Shown here one piece after another: positions 25,384 to 34,544 of a stretch of DNA of 64,000 bases (the stretch's first letter is position 1; each line of letters begins with the position of its first letter). The position numbers were made by a program, and so were the translations under genes. This DNA is from Rhodococcoides corynebacterioides NBRC 14404 (GTDB lineage Bacteria; Actinomycetota; Actinomycetes; Mycobacteriales; Mycobacteriaceae). Location: contig NZ_BCWV01000003.1 in assembly GCF_001894765.1 (NCBI RefSeq), positions 558,001 to 622,000 on the forward strand. The letters run 5' to 3'. The notes below the pieces were generated by a model. It saw nothing but the letters and a program-made list of their open reading frames with translations. It ran no database searches and had not been told where the DNA came from.

Positions 25384-26772
25384 GTGAGACGACTGCGCGC
25401 CGACCTCCCCTCCGCCGGGGCCGTTCCCGCTCTCGCCGCGTGCTCGTCCGGTGCGCTCGTCGCCGTGGCGTGGTCGGGACCCCGCACCGCGCAGTGGCCG
25501 TTCGCCGCCGGCGTCGACGATCTCGTCCGCTGGCAGTCCGCCCAGTCGACCGCGACGACCGTCGGTCAGGTCCTGGCCGTGATCGTCGCCGCGGTGTTCC
25601 TGGCCGTCGCCGAGAGTGCCCGGCGGCTGCCGTGGATCCTCGCCGTCGTCGCGATCGTGCTGCTCGCGTTCACGAAGGTCGCCGTTCCCGAGTCCGCGAG
25701 CCTGTCCGTGCTCATCGCGTTGCACGGGGTGAAGTCCGCGGCCGCGGGAGTGCTGCTCGGACTCGCCCTGCACGGGGTGCGCCGCTCCCGTCTCGGCTGG
25801 TTCGCGATCGCCACGGGCCTCCTCGGCGGAACGGCCCTGGCCGTGGTCTCGACACGGGCCACCACCGACGGCTTCGTCGCGCTGCGGATCGACAGCAGCA
25901 GTGTGTTCGGCGAGCCCGCCTGGTGGCTGGTCGGGGTCGCCGCCGCCGCGGCCGTCGCCGCCGCCGTCGTGCCGGGACTCCCGCCGCGACCACCGGAGTC
26001 GACGCCCGACGCACCGCGCCGCGACCTCCTGCGGCTCGTGGTCTTCACCGTCCTCGTCGCCGTCGTGTGCCGAGTCGGCGTCGAGGTGGTCGGGACCGGC
26101 GAGTACTCCCTGACTCTCGCGATCATCGCGCTGGTCGTCGCCCTCGTCGTGATCGACCGCGTGGCCGCCCGCTGGGACGCACCCGACGCTCGGACCGTCG
26201 TCGCGACCGTCCTCGCCACCACCGCCGCCGTCGCCCTGTGGAACACGCTGGCCCGGACCACGTCGTCCGCCACCGTCCTGCTCACCGTCGGTCTCGCCGG
26301 ACTCGTGGTGGGGGCGCTCGTGGCGTGGCTGCTGCCGGTCGGACGCATCACGTCGTGGCTCACCGCCGTGGCCCTCGCCGCCGCTCCCGCCACCGCCGCT
26401 CTGCTGGACGTCGAGCCCGCGCCGGCCGTCGCCCTGGGTGTCGTGACCGTCGCCGTGCCGATCCTGCTCCTTCCCGTCGCCCACGGCGACGGCGGTCCGC
26501 ACCCGACGGTTCGCCCCCTCGCGCTCGCTCTGCCGGGCGTCGCGTTGCTGCTGTCGACGGCGGCGCCGCTGCCTCCGTTGCTGCTCGATCAGGTCACCAT
26601 CGACGACTTCCTGGCCACGCTGGGCCCGGCGGAACCGGTCAGCCCGGGAACGGTCACAGGAATCGGGATCTCCCTCGACGGCATCACCGCCGACCCCACC
26701 TCCACCTACCTGCTCCTCGGGGTGTCGGTGGTGGCGGTCCTGCGGCTGGTCACGCTGTCCCGACGCAGCTGA
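25384..26772 (+). CDS. Polytopic membrane protein of unknown function
   Basis: A 462-aa protein (GTG start) with roughly 10-12 hydrophobic segments, e.g. TTVGQVLAVIVAAVFLAVAE, LPWILAVVAIVLLAF, WLVGVAAAAAVAAAVVPGL and LLRLVVFTVLVAVVCRVGV. A short loop of charged and Pro residues (PPRPPESTPDAPRRD) divides it in half. There is no recognisable transporter signature. I considered a CopD-like family but could not confirm the His pattern. It precedes the Mrp operon on the same strand after a 161-bp gap, so it is probably separate. Confidence 0.65.
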   Translation: MRRLRADLPSAGAVPALAACSSGALVAVAWSGPRTAQWPFAAGVDDLVRWQSAQSTATTVGQVLAVIVAAVFLAVAESARRLPWILAVVAIVLLAFTKVAVPESASLSVLIALHGVKSAAAGVLLGLALHGVRRSRLGWFAIATGLLGGTALAVVSTRATTDGFVALRIDSSSVFGEPAWWLVGVAAAAAVAAAVVPGLPPRPPESTPDAPRRDLLRLVVFTVLVAVVCRVGVEVVGTGEYSLTLAIIALVVALVVIDRVAARWDAPDARTVVATVLATTAAVALWNTLARTTSSATVLLTVGLAGLVVGALVAWLLPVGRITSWLTAVALAAAPATAALLDVEPAPAVALGVVTVAVPILLLPVAHGDGGPHPTVRPLALALPGVALLLSTAAPLPPLLLDQVTIDDFLATLGPAEPVSPGTVTGIGISLDGITADPTSTYLLLGVSVVAVLRLVTLSRRS

Positions 26773-26933
26773 TCGACCCCATACCCCTACCCCCCGTGGG
26801 TATCCCTGCTCCGACGGCGCCGTCACCCACCACGTAAGATGACGTTGCACGGTCGTCCCGGAACGCCGAATTCTCCCGGCGCCATCGATTCGTCCGACAC
26901 CCCGCCGCCCCCACGTCACCGACGGAGTGCCAC

Positions 26934-29759
26934 TTGCTTTGGATTCTCGTTGCCCACGCCGCGGCTGCGCTCTGTGCGCCTCTGCTCGTTCGATGGTGGG
27001 GTCGGCGAGCGTTCCTGGCGCTCGCGCTGGTGCCCGCGGCCTCGCTCGGCTGGGTGATCGGGAACTGGAACACCGAGCAGCGTCTGGACATCGAGTGGGT
27101 ACCGGGCCTGTCGATGGACATCGACATGCGGTTCGACTCGCTCGCCGCCGTCATGAGCACCCTGATTCTCGGAATCGGGACGTTGATCCTGCTCTACTGC
27201 GCCCGCTACTTCGAGGACGACGAGCCGCGCCTGGGCATCTTCGCCGCCGAGATGGTCGCGTTCGCGGGCGTCATGTTCGCCCTGGTGACCAGCGACAACA
27301 TGCTCATGCTCTACATCTTCTGGGAACTGACGACGGTGCTGTCGTTCCTGCTGGTCGGCCACTACGCCGAGCGCGCGTCGTCCCGCCGGGCCGCCACCCA
27401 GGCGCTGCTGGTCACCACCGCCGGTGGCCTGGCGATGCTCGTCGGCATCATCGTGCTGGGTCAGCTGGTGGGCAGTTACAACCTGTCGGACGTCGTCGCC
27501 GCGGCCCCGCGCGGATGGCTCGCCGGGGTGGCCCTCGTGCTCGTGCTCGTCGGCGCGCTGAGCAAGTCGGCCATCGTCCCGCTGCACTTCTGGCTCCCGG
27601 GCGCCATGGCCGCGCCCACCCCCGTCAGCGCGTACCTGCACGCCGCCGCGATGGTGAAGGCCGGCATCTACCTCGTCGCCCGGCTCGCCCCCGGCTTCGC
27701 CGACGCCGGTCCGTGGCGGGTCACCATCCTCACGCTCGGCCTCGCGTCGATGCTCGTGGGCGGCTACCGCGCGCTGCGGGCGTACGACCTCAAGCTGGTG
27801 CTGGCCTTCGGCACGGTGAGTCAGCTGGGCTTCCTGGTGGCGATCGTCGGCATCGGCACCCGGACCGCGCTGCTCGCCGGCCTGGCGATGGTGGTCGCCC
27901 ACGGCTTCTTCAAAGCGGCGCTGTTCATGGTGGTCGGCATCATCGACCACACCACCGGAACTCGTGACGTCCGGCGCCTGGCCCACCTCGGTGACCGTGC
28001 CCCGGTCCTGTGTACGACGGCGGTCGTCGCGGCCGCGTCGATGGCCGGCCTGCCGCCGTTCCTCGGGTTCGTCGGCAAGGAATCGGCCTTCGAGGCCGCG
28101 ATCGACTCCGACGCGTTGAGCCCCGGAGCGTCGGCGGCGGTCCTGGCCACGATGGTCCTCGGATCGATCCTCACGGTGGCCTACAGCCTGCGCTTCGTCT
28201 GGGGCGCGTTCGGCCGCAAGAAGCTGCGCGCACCGAGTGCCGCGGTGGCCGGGATGCACGCCCCCGGCGCGTTCTTCCTCGCCCCGGCCGTCCTGTTGGC
28301 CGCGCTCGGCCTGGTCGGCGGACTCGCCGCGCCCGTGATGGACCGGCTGCTGTCCCCGTACGCCGAGACGCTGCCGTCGTACGGCGCGAAGGTCTACCAC
28401 CTCGCGCTGTGGCACGGATTCTCCCTCCCGCTCGGCATGACGGCGATCGTGATCGTGGTCGGTGTCGCGCTGTACAAGGTGCACAAGTCCATCGCTCGCT
28501 CCGTTCCGCAGTCGCCGCTCAACGCCGACCGCATCTACGACCGCACGCTGTACGTGATGGACCTGCTCTCGCTGCGGCTCACCGGAACCACCCAGCGCGG
28601 TTCGCTCCCCGGCACGCAGGCCACGATCCTCGCCACGCTGGCCCTGTTCCCGCTGATCTCCCTGCTCGTGTACACCCGCACCGGCATCGAGACCCGCCTC
28701 GCGGACTCACCTGTGCAGATCGTCGTCGCCGTCGTCATGGTGGCCGCCGCGGCCGGTGCGATGGTGATGCGCAACCGTCTGGCCGCGGTGTTGCTCGTCG
28801 GAGTGACGGGCTACGGCGCCGGTGTGATGTTCGTGCTGCACGGCGCACCCGACCTGGCGCTCACGCAGTTCCTCGTGGAGACCTTGACCCTGGTGGTCTT
28901 CGTGTTGGTCCTGCGCAAGCTGCCCGCCGAGATCGACGAGGGCCGTGCCTTCGGCCGCAAGCCGTTGCGCGCCCTGCTGGCCATCGGGGTCGGCGTGATG
29001 GTCACCGTGGTCGGGGCGTACGCGATGAACGGGCGCAGCACGCGCCCCATCGCCGAGTTGCTCCCCGACGCCGCGTACCTGCTCGGCGACGGCCGCAACG
29101 TCGTCAACGTCATCCTGGTCGACATCCGCGCCTGGGACACGTTCGGGGAGATCTCGGTGCTGCTGGTCGCGGCCACCGGCGTCGCCAGCCTCGTGTTCCG
29201 CAATCGGCGGTTCGGCAGCGCGCCGCGCGTGTCCGACGCCCCGAACTCCATGGATTCCTCCCAGGCCGCGTCGGAGATCACGTGGCTGTCCGGCAGCGAC
29301 CTCATCGACCCGAAGCACCGCGTCCTGGTCCTCGAGGTCACCACCCGCCTGGTGTTCCCGACGGTGATGATGCTGTCGATCTACTTCTTCTTCTCCGGCC
29401 ACAACGCCCCCGGCGGCGGTTTCGCCGGTGGCCTCACGGCCGGCCTCGCGTTGGTGCTGCGGTACCTCGCGGGCGGACGGTACGAGTTGGGCGAGACGTT
29501 GCCGTACGACGCCGGCAAGGTGCTCGGCGTGGGCCTGCTGTTCGCCGGCGGTGCGGCGCTGACGTCGCTGTTCCTGGGCGCGCCGGTCCTGTCCTCCGCC
29601 ACGTTCGAGGTGACGCTGCCGATCCTCGGCGACATCAAGATGGTCACGGCGCTCTTCTTCGACGCCGGGGTCTACCTCATCGTCGTCGGTCTCGTCCTCG
29701 ACGTCCTCCGCAGCCTCGGCGCGCGCCTCGACGCCCAGATCGAAACGAGCCAGCAATGA
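26934..29759 (+). CDS. mrpA: Na+/H+ antiporter subunit A fused to MnhB domain (MrpA-MrpB)
   Basis: A 941-aa membrane protein. A TTG start at 26934 is used, with GGAG 6 nt upstream. The first 500 residues are the NuoL/MrpA core (MLMLYIFWELTTVLSFLLVG; KSAIVPLHFWLPGAM with the proton-path Lys; AYLHAAAMVKAGIYLVARL). Residues about 580-750 are the MnhA C-terminal/DUF4040 part. From about 790 (VLVLEVTTRLVFP, FSGHNAPGGGFAGG) it is an MrpB domain. So A and B are one protein, common in actinobacteria. First gene of the seven-subunit Mrp operon; exchanges cytoplasmic Na+ for protons. Confidence 0.95.
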   Translation: MLWILVAHAAAALCAPLLVRWWGRRAFLALALVPAASLGWVIGNWNTEQRLDIEWVPGLSMDIDMRFDSLAAVMSTLILGIGTLILLYCARYFEDDEPRLGIFAAEMVAFAGVMFALVTSDNMLMLYIFWELTTVLSFLLVGHYAERASSRRAATQALLVTTAGGLAMLVGIIVLGQLVGSYNLSDVVAAAPRGWLAGVALVLVLVGALSKSAIVPLHFWLPGAMAAPTPVSAYLHAAAMVKAGIYLVARLAPGFADAGPWRVTILTLGLASMLVGGYRALRAYDLKLVLAFGTVSQLGFLVAIVGIGTRTALLAGLAMVVAHGFFKAALFMVVGIIDHTTGTRDVRRLAHLGDRAPVLCTTAVVAAASMAGLPPFLGFVGKESAFEAAIDSDALSPGASAAVLATMVLGSILTVAYSLRFVWGAFGRKKLRAPSAAVAGMHAPGAFFLAPAVLLAALGLVGGLAAPVMDRLLSPYAETLPSYGAKVYHLALWHGFSLPLGMTAIVIVVGVALYKVHKSIARSVPQSPLNADRIYDRTLYVMDLLSLRLTGTTQRGSLPGTQATILATLALFPLISLLVYTRTGIETRLADSPVQIVVAVVMVAAAAGAMVMRNRLAAVLLVGVTGYGAGVMFVLHGAPDLALTQFLVETLTLVVFVLVLRKLPAEIDEGRAFGRKPLRALLAIGVGVMVTVVGAYAMNGRSTRPIAELLPDAAYLLGDGRNVVNVILVDIRAWDTFGEISVLLVAATGVASLVFRNRRFGSAPRVSDAPNSMDSSQAASEITWLSGSDLIDPKHRVLVLEVTTRLVFPTVMMLSIYFFFSGHNAPGGGFAGGLTAGLALVLRYLAGGRYELGETLPYDAGKVLGVGLLFAGGAALTSLFLGAPVLSSATFEVTLPILGDIKMVTALFFDAGVYLIVVGLVLDVLRSLGARLDAQIETSQQ

Positions 29760-30328
29760 CCGCCAACATCACGATCCTGGCGTTGGTCGCCGTTCTCGTC
29801 GCGGCCGGCGTGTACCTGCTGATCGAACGCAGCATCGTCCGCATGCTGCTCGGACTGCTGCTGCTGTCGAACGGGCTGAACCTGCTGATCCTGACCTCGG
29901 GCGGGCCCAACGGCAATCCGCCGGTGGTGGGGCGGGTGTCCGACGCCGGTGCGGGCGATTCCGATCCGCTCGCCCAGGCGATGATCCTCACCGCCATCGT
30001 CATCACCATGGGCATCGCGGCGTTCGTGCTGGCCCTGGCCTACCGCTCGTACACCATCAACGTCGCGGACGTCGTCGAGAACGACCCCGAGGACACCAAG
30101 GTCGCCCAGCGGCGCAGCCTCGCCGACGCGCCGGACCGCGACAAGTCCGACGACCCGGTCACCGGTGAACCCGGGGAAGCCGGCGACGCCTTCGACAAGG
30201 ACGGAAATCCCATTCCACTCGACCAGATCGCCAACCGCGAGGACCTCGAGTGCTACGAGGACCTCCACCAGGGCCGGTTCCTCGACCGGGACGACGACGA
30301 GACCGGACGGGTGGCGACGGACAAATGA
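29756..30328 (+). CDS. mrpC: Na+/H+ antiporter subunit C
   Basis: A 190-aa protein overlapping mrpA by 4 bp. The first 105 residues are the NuoK-like MrpC (VYLLIERSIVRMLLGLLLLS, LNLLIL, DPLAQAMILTAIVITMGI). A C-terminal extension of about 75 acidic, probably disordered residues (NDPEDTKV to DDDETGRVATDK) is absent from short MrpC proteins. It is a membrane subunit of the Mrp complex. Confidence 0.93.
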   Translation: MTANITILALVAVLVAAGVYLLIERSIVRMLLGLLLLSNGLNLLILTSGGPNGNPPVVGRVSDAGAGDSDPLAQAMILTAIVITMGIAAFVLALAYRSYTINVADVVENDPEDTKVAQRRSLADAPDRDKSDDPVTGEPGEAGDAFDKDGNPIPLDQIANREDLECYEDLHQGRFLDRDDDETGRVATDK

Positions 30329-32004
30329 CCCTCCCCGCCTCCGTCGTCACACCGCTCATCCCGCTGCCGGTTCTGATTCCTCTGCTGGCCGCGGCCCTGA
30401 CCCTGGTGCTCGGTCGTCGCCCCCGCGCCCAGCGCATCATCACCATCGCCGCGCTGATCGCGGTGACGGCCGTCTCGGGACTGCTGCTGTTCCTGGCCGA
30501 TCGCGACGGCACCACCGCGCTGCAGGTCGGCGGCTGGGAGGCGCCGCTGGGCATCACGCTGGTGGTCGATCGACTGTCGGCGCTGATGCTGGTGGTCTCT
30601 GCCGTCGTCCTGCTCGCCGTCATCGTCTACGCCGTCGGTCAGGGCATCCGCGACGGAGACGCCGAGCAGCCCGTGTCGATCTTCCTGCCCACCTACCTGG
30701 CCCTGACCGCGGGCGTCTGCAACGCGTTCCTCGCCGGCGACCTGTTCAACCTGTACGTCGGGTTCGAGGTCCTGCTGGTGGCGTCGTTCGTCCTGCTGAC
30801 GCTGGGCGCGAGTGCCGAACGCGTCCGTGCCGGCGTCTCGTACGTCATGGTCTCGGTGGTCTCGTCGATGATCTTCCTGGCCGGGTTGGCCGCGGTGTAC
30901 GCGGCGACCGGAACCCTCAACTTCGCGCAGATGGCGCTGCGCCTGGACGAGGTCCCCCACGGCACCCGCATGGGCATCTTCGCCATTCTGCTGGTGGCGT
31001 TCGGCATCAAGGCCGCCGTCTTCCCGCTGTCCGCCTGGCTGCCCGACTCCTACCCGACGGCGCCGGCGCCGGTCACCGCCGTCTTCGCGGGCCTGCTGAC
31101 CAAGGTCGGCGTCTACGCGATCATCCGCACGCACACCCTGCTGTTCCCGGACGGGTCGATGGACAACGTGCTGGCGATCGCCGGTCTGCTCACCATGGTG
31201 GTGGGCATCTTCGGCGCCATCGCGCAGAGCGAGATCAAACGTCTGCTGTCCTTCACCCTGGTCTCGCACATCGGCTACATGATCTTCGGTGTCGCTCTGT
31301 CGACCAGGGCCGGACTCTCGGGCGCGGTCTACTACGTCGCGCACCACATCCTGGTGCAGACCACCCTCTTCCTGGTGGTGGGTCTGATCGAACGACAGGC
31401 CGGCTCGTCGTCGCTGCGACGCCTCGGCAGTCTGGCGGCCGCCAGTCCGTTCCTCGCCGTCCTGTTCCTCGTCCCGGCCCTCAATCTCGGTGGTATCCCG
31501 CCGTTCTCGGGGTTCATCGGCAAGGTGGCGCTGCTGCAAGCGGGCGCCGACAAGGCGAGCGCCCTGGCGTGGATCCTGGTGGCCGGCGGCACCGTCACCA
31601 GCCTGCTGACCCTCTACGTGGTCGCGCGCGTGTGGACCAAGGCGTTCTGGCGTGCCCGCGCCGACGCTCCCGAGGGCGACATCTCGGACGATTCGCCGAC
31701 GGCATTGCTGGACAACGCGTCCGACGTCAGTTACGACTCGCGGGTCGACCCGGGTCGCATGCCGGTGGGCATGCTGGTGCCGACCGTCGGACTGGTCGCG
31801 GTGGGTCTGGGCCTGACCGTGTTCGCCGGGCCCATCATCGGCATCAGCGACCGAGCGGCCGACGATCTGCGTGACCGGTCCGTCTACATCACCGCGGTGC
31901 TCGGCGGAACCGAGGATCCGGTGACCTACGGGGCGGAGGCCGACCCCGGTTCGGATGCCGGCGTCGTCCCCGACACCGACGCGACCGGAGAGGGCGGCCG
32001 ATGA
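30325..32004 (+). CDS. mrpD: Na+/H+ antiporter subunit D
   Basis: A 559-aa NuoM/N-like subunit starting MTLPASVVTPL, overlapping mrpC by 4 bp. Conserved segments include FNLYVGFEVLLVASFVLLTL (with the key Glu), KAAVFPLSAWLPDSYPTAPA and EIKRLLSFTLVSHIGYM. A loop near residue 450 is rich in Asp and Ser. It forms one of the two antiporter-like proton channels in the complex. Confidence 0.95.
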   Translation: MTLPASVVTPLIPLPVLIPLLAAALTLVLGRRPRAQRIITIAALIAVTAVSGLLLFLADRDGTTALQVGGWEAPLGITLVVDRLSALMLVVSAVVLLAVIVYAVGQGIRDGDAEQPVSIFLPTYLALTAGVCNAFLAGDLFNLYVGFEVLLVASFVLLTLGASAERVRAGVSYVMVSVVSSMIFLAGLAAVYAATGTLNFAQMALRLDEVPHGTRMGIFAILLVAFGIKAAVFPLSAWLPDSYPTAPAPVTAVFAGLLTKVGVYAIIRTHTLLFPDGSMDNVLAIAGLLTMVVGIFGAIAQSEIKRLLSFTLVSHIGYMIFGVALSTRAGLSGAVYYVAHHILVQTTLFLVVGLIERQAGSSSLRRLGSLAAASPFLAVLFLVPALNLGGIPPFSGFIGKVALLQAGADKASALAWILVAGGTVTSLLTLYVVARVWTKAFWRARADAPEGDISDDSPTALLDNASDVSYDSRVDPGRMPVGMLVPTVGLVAVGLGLTVFAGPIIGISDRAADDLRDRSVYITAVLGGTEDPVTYGAEADPGSDAGVVPDTDATGEGGR

Positions 32005-32621
32005 GGTTCCTCACGCGTGATCTGCTGCTGCGCCTCGCCCTGCTGGCCTGGCTCACCGGGGTGTGGGTGCTGTTGTGGGGCAATGTCTCTCCGGCCAACA
32101 TCCTCGGCGGCCTGGCCGTCGCCCTGTTCGTGACCACCGTGCTGGCCCTGCCGCGGGTGCCGGTCGAGGGCCGGGTGCACCCGCTGTCGATCGTCCGGCT
32201 GCTCGGTGTGCTGATCTGGTACGCCGGAGTGTCCAGCGTGCAGGTCGCGTGGGCGGCGATCCGGCCCGGTGAGGCCCCGATCAACGCCGTCCTGCGGTAC
32301 CCGGTGCGCATCAAGTCCGATCTGGTGCTGACGTTCCTCGTCGACGCGCTGAACATGGTGCCGGGCACGCTGGTCCTCGAGATCGACCGTGACGAGCGGG
32401 TGCTGTACATCCACGTCTTCGACGTCGGCAAGCCCGACGCGATCGATCAGTTCCGCACGATCGCACGCACCTACGAGGACGCGTTCATCGCGTCGTTCGA
32501 ACGCGACCGCGAATGGCACCCCGCCGTCACGTCGTCGCACAGCACGACCGACGAGGAGGAGGCGGTGGCCGAGACCGCGCACGACATCTCCACCGACTTC
32601 TCCGGGAAGGACCGCTCGTGA
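32001..32621 (+). CDS. mrpE: Na+/H+ antiporter subunit E
   Basis: A 206-aa protein; the ATG at 32001 overlaps the mrpD stop by 4 bp. Two N-terminal membrane helices (LALLAWLTGVWVLLWG; ILGGLAVALFVTTVLALP) and the MnhE block (SVQVAWAAIRPGEAPINAVLRYP, LTFLVDALNMVPGTLVLEI) are clear. The C terminus is a hydrophilic extension. Required for Mrp assembly in characterised systems. Confidence 0.93.
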   Translation: MRFLTRDLLLRLALLAWLTGVWVLLWGNVSPANILGGLAVALFVTTVLALPRVPVEGRVHPLSIVRLLGVLIWYAGVSSVQVAWAAIRPGEAPINAVLRYPVRIKSDLVLTFLVDALNMVPGTLVLEIDRDERVLYIHVFDVGKPDAIDQFRTIARTYEDAFIASFERDREWHPAVTSSHSTTDEEEAVAETAHDISTDFSGKDRS

Positions 32622-32980
32622 CCGTCGTCCTGACCGTCGCCGGCCTGATGATCCTGACGGCCGCCGTCATCACCACCTACCGCCTGCTCGCGGGACCCAA
32701 CTCTCTCGATCGCCTGGTCGCCGTCGACACGCTCATCGCCCTGGTGATCTGCGGGGTCATGGTGTGGGCCGTCTACACCCGCGACACGACCCTGGTGCCG
32801 GCCATCGTCGCCCTGTCGGTGGTCGGGTTCGTCGGGTCCGTGTCGGTCGCGCGCTTCCGCGTTCCCGACGACGCGGCGAGTCGCGCCGCCACGAAGCGAC
32901 TCCCCCACCCGCCCACGCGGGACGACATCGAGTCCACCTCCGCCGAGGCGACCGCCGAATCCACGGAGAAGCAGCGATGA
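32618..32980 (+). CDS. mrpF: Na+/H+ antiporter subunit F
   Basis: A 120-aa protein with a GTG start overlapping mrpE by 4 bp. Three helices carry the MnhF pattern, including TYRLLAGPNSLDRLVAVDTL with the conserved Asp residues and VPAIVALSVVGFVGSVSVARF. About 35 hydrophilic residues extend the C terminus. Confidence 0.92.
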   Translation: MTVVLTVAGLMILTAAVITTYRLLAGPNSLDRLVAVDTLIALVICGVMVWAVYTRDTTLVPAIVALSVVGFVGSVSVARFRVPDDAASRAATKRLPHPPTRDDIESTSAEATAESTEKQR

Positions 32981-33342
32981 ACCTCGTATCCGACATCGTC
33001 ACGTCCGTGCTCATCCTGTCCGGCGCCGTCCTCGCGCTCACGGCCGCGATCGGCGTCGTGCGATTCCCCGACACGCTGTCCCGCATGCACGCGGCGACCA
33101 AGCCGCAGGTGGTGGGACTGATCCTCATCCTGCTGGGCGCGTTCAACTACCTGCGCGGCAACGTCGACATCTGGATGATCGCGCTGGTCGGGGTCTTCAC
33201 CGTCCTGACCGCGCCCATCATCGCCCATACCGTCGGGCAGGTCGCCTACCGCGAACAGCGGGTCCGCGATGGGCTGTTCCTGGTCGACGAGCTCCGGGTG
33301 GACGAGCGGGACGAGGCCGAGAACGAGGACCGCACCGACTGA
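32977..33342 (+). CDS. mrpG: Na+/H+ antiporter subunit G
   Basis: A 121-aa protein; ATG overlaps mrpF by 4 bp. It has three membrane helices and the MnhG landmark VVRFPDTLSRMHAATKPQVVG. The last gene of the operon; a short hairpin (CCGACG, 6-nt loop, CGTCGG at 33356-33373) between it and the convergent YbdK-type ligase gene may terminate transcription. Confidence 0.93.
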   Translation: MNLVSDIVTSVLILSGAVLALTAAIGVVRFPDTLSRMHAATKPQVVGLILILLGAFNYLRGNVDIWMIALVGVFTVLTAPIIAHTVGQVAYREQRVRDGLFLVDELRVDERDEAENEDRTD

Positions 33343-33377
33343 CGTCGGCCCCGGTCCGACGGGCCCTCGTCGGGACG

Positions 33378-34544
33378 TCAGGGCTCGCGCAGCTCCCCGA
33401 TCAGCGAGTCGACCACCGCGGTCAGATCGCCACCGTGCTCCCGTGCGACCGCCCGCTGGCGTTGGTACGAGGCACCGCGGCGGGGAATGTCGGCGACGGA
33501 GGCCAGCTCGTCCGCGCACCCCAGCGATCGGGCGACGGGCGCGAGACGCTCGAGCAGATCGTTCAGGTCGTCGGTGACCAGGCGCTCGTTGCTGTCGGCG
33601 TCGAGGATGATCTCGGCGTCGAGTCCGTAGCGGGCGGCCCGCCACTTGTTCTCCTGCACGTGCCACGGGGGGACGGTGGGCAGGGTCTCGCCGGCGTCGA
33701 GCCGGCGGTCGTAATCGACCACGAGGCAATGGATCAGCGCCACCAGCGCGGCGAGCTCACGTTTGGTGGAGACACCGTCGCACACCCGGATCTCCAGAGT
33801 GCCCAGCCGCGGTACCGGGCGGATGTCCCAGTGCATTCCGCCGAGCTGGGAGATCACGCCCGTCTTCATCTGGTCGTGCACGAAGCCCTCGAACTGCGAC
33901 CACGTCTCGAACTGGAACGGCAGTCCCGCGGTGGGCAACTGCTGGAACATCAGGGCCCGGTTGCTCGCGTAGCCGGTGTCCGACCCCGCCCAGGTGGGCG
34001 ACGACGCCGACAGCGCCAGCAGGTGCGGGTACTGCAGCAGCAGCGCGTTGAGGATGGGGAACACCCGGTCCGCGGACCGCAGGCCGACGTGGACGTGCAC
34101 GCCCCAGATGAGCATCTGCCGACCCCACCACTGGGTGCGCTCGATCAATTCGTCGTAGTTCGGTGACCGCGTGAGCTGCTGCGACGACCACTCCGCGAAC
34201 GGGTGGGTGCCGGAGCAGAACAGGTCGACCCCCAGCGGATCGGCGGCGCGCCGGACGAGGTCGAGCGACTCGCTCAGATCGTCCATCGCTTCCCCGACGG
34301 TGTCGCAGACGTCGGTGACGAGCTCGACGGTGTTGCGCAGCAGCTCCTTGGTCACGCGCGGGTTCTCGGCGAGCGCGCCGACCCCGTCCATGACCTCGGC
34401 GGCGGTGTTGGACAGATCGCGCGTCGCCTTGTCGACGAGGGCGATCTCCCACTCCACGCCGATGGTCGACCGCGCCGACCCGACGAACGGAACCTCGACC
34501 GGACCGGCCGCTCTACTCGGCTTCGACCACGGCGCAGGCGACAC
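33378..34544 (-). CDS. Carboxylate-amine ligase, YbdK-type glutamate-cysteine ligase
   Basis: Member of the glutamate-cysteine ligase 2 (YbdK) family, matching Rv0433 from memory. Hallmarks are TIGVEWEIALVDK, ENPRVTKELLRNTVELVT, GTHPFAEWSSQ, RQMLIWGVHVHVG, TGYASNRALMFQQLP and PPWHVQENKWRAARYG. It is ATP-dependent, joining a carboxylate to an amine; the true substrate in actinomycetes is not settled because mycothiol replaces glutathione. GTG at 34544 is chosen and overlaps the sodC end by 32 bp; GTG at 34595 would add 17 residues. Confidence 0.85.
   Translation of the reverse strand: MSPAPWSKPSRAAGPVEVPFVGSARSTIGVEWEIALVDKATRDLSNTAAEVMDGVGALAENPRVTKELLRNTVELVTDVCDTVGEAMDDLSESLDLVRRAADPLGVDLFCSGTHPFAEWSSQQLTRSPNYDELIERTQWWGRQMLIWGVHVHVGLRSADRVFPILNALLLQYPHLLALSASSPTWAGSDTGYASNRALMFQQLPTAGLPFQFETWSQFEGFVHDQMKTGVISQLGGMHWDIRPVPRLGTLEIRVCDGVSTKRELAALVALIHCLVVDYDRRLDAGETLPTVPPWHVQENKWRAARYGLDAEIILDADSNERLVTDDLNDLLERLAPVARSLGCADELASVADIPRRGASYQRQRAVAREHGGDLTAVVDSLIGELREP

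Noticed and set aside
24832..26919. A 695-codon minus-strand frame opposite the 25384 membrane protein
   Set aside because: It is Gly/Arg/Asp-rich and lacks family features, while the plus strand gives a consistent polytopic membrane protein.
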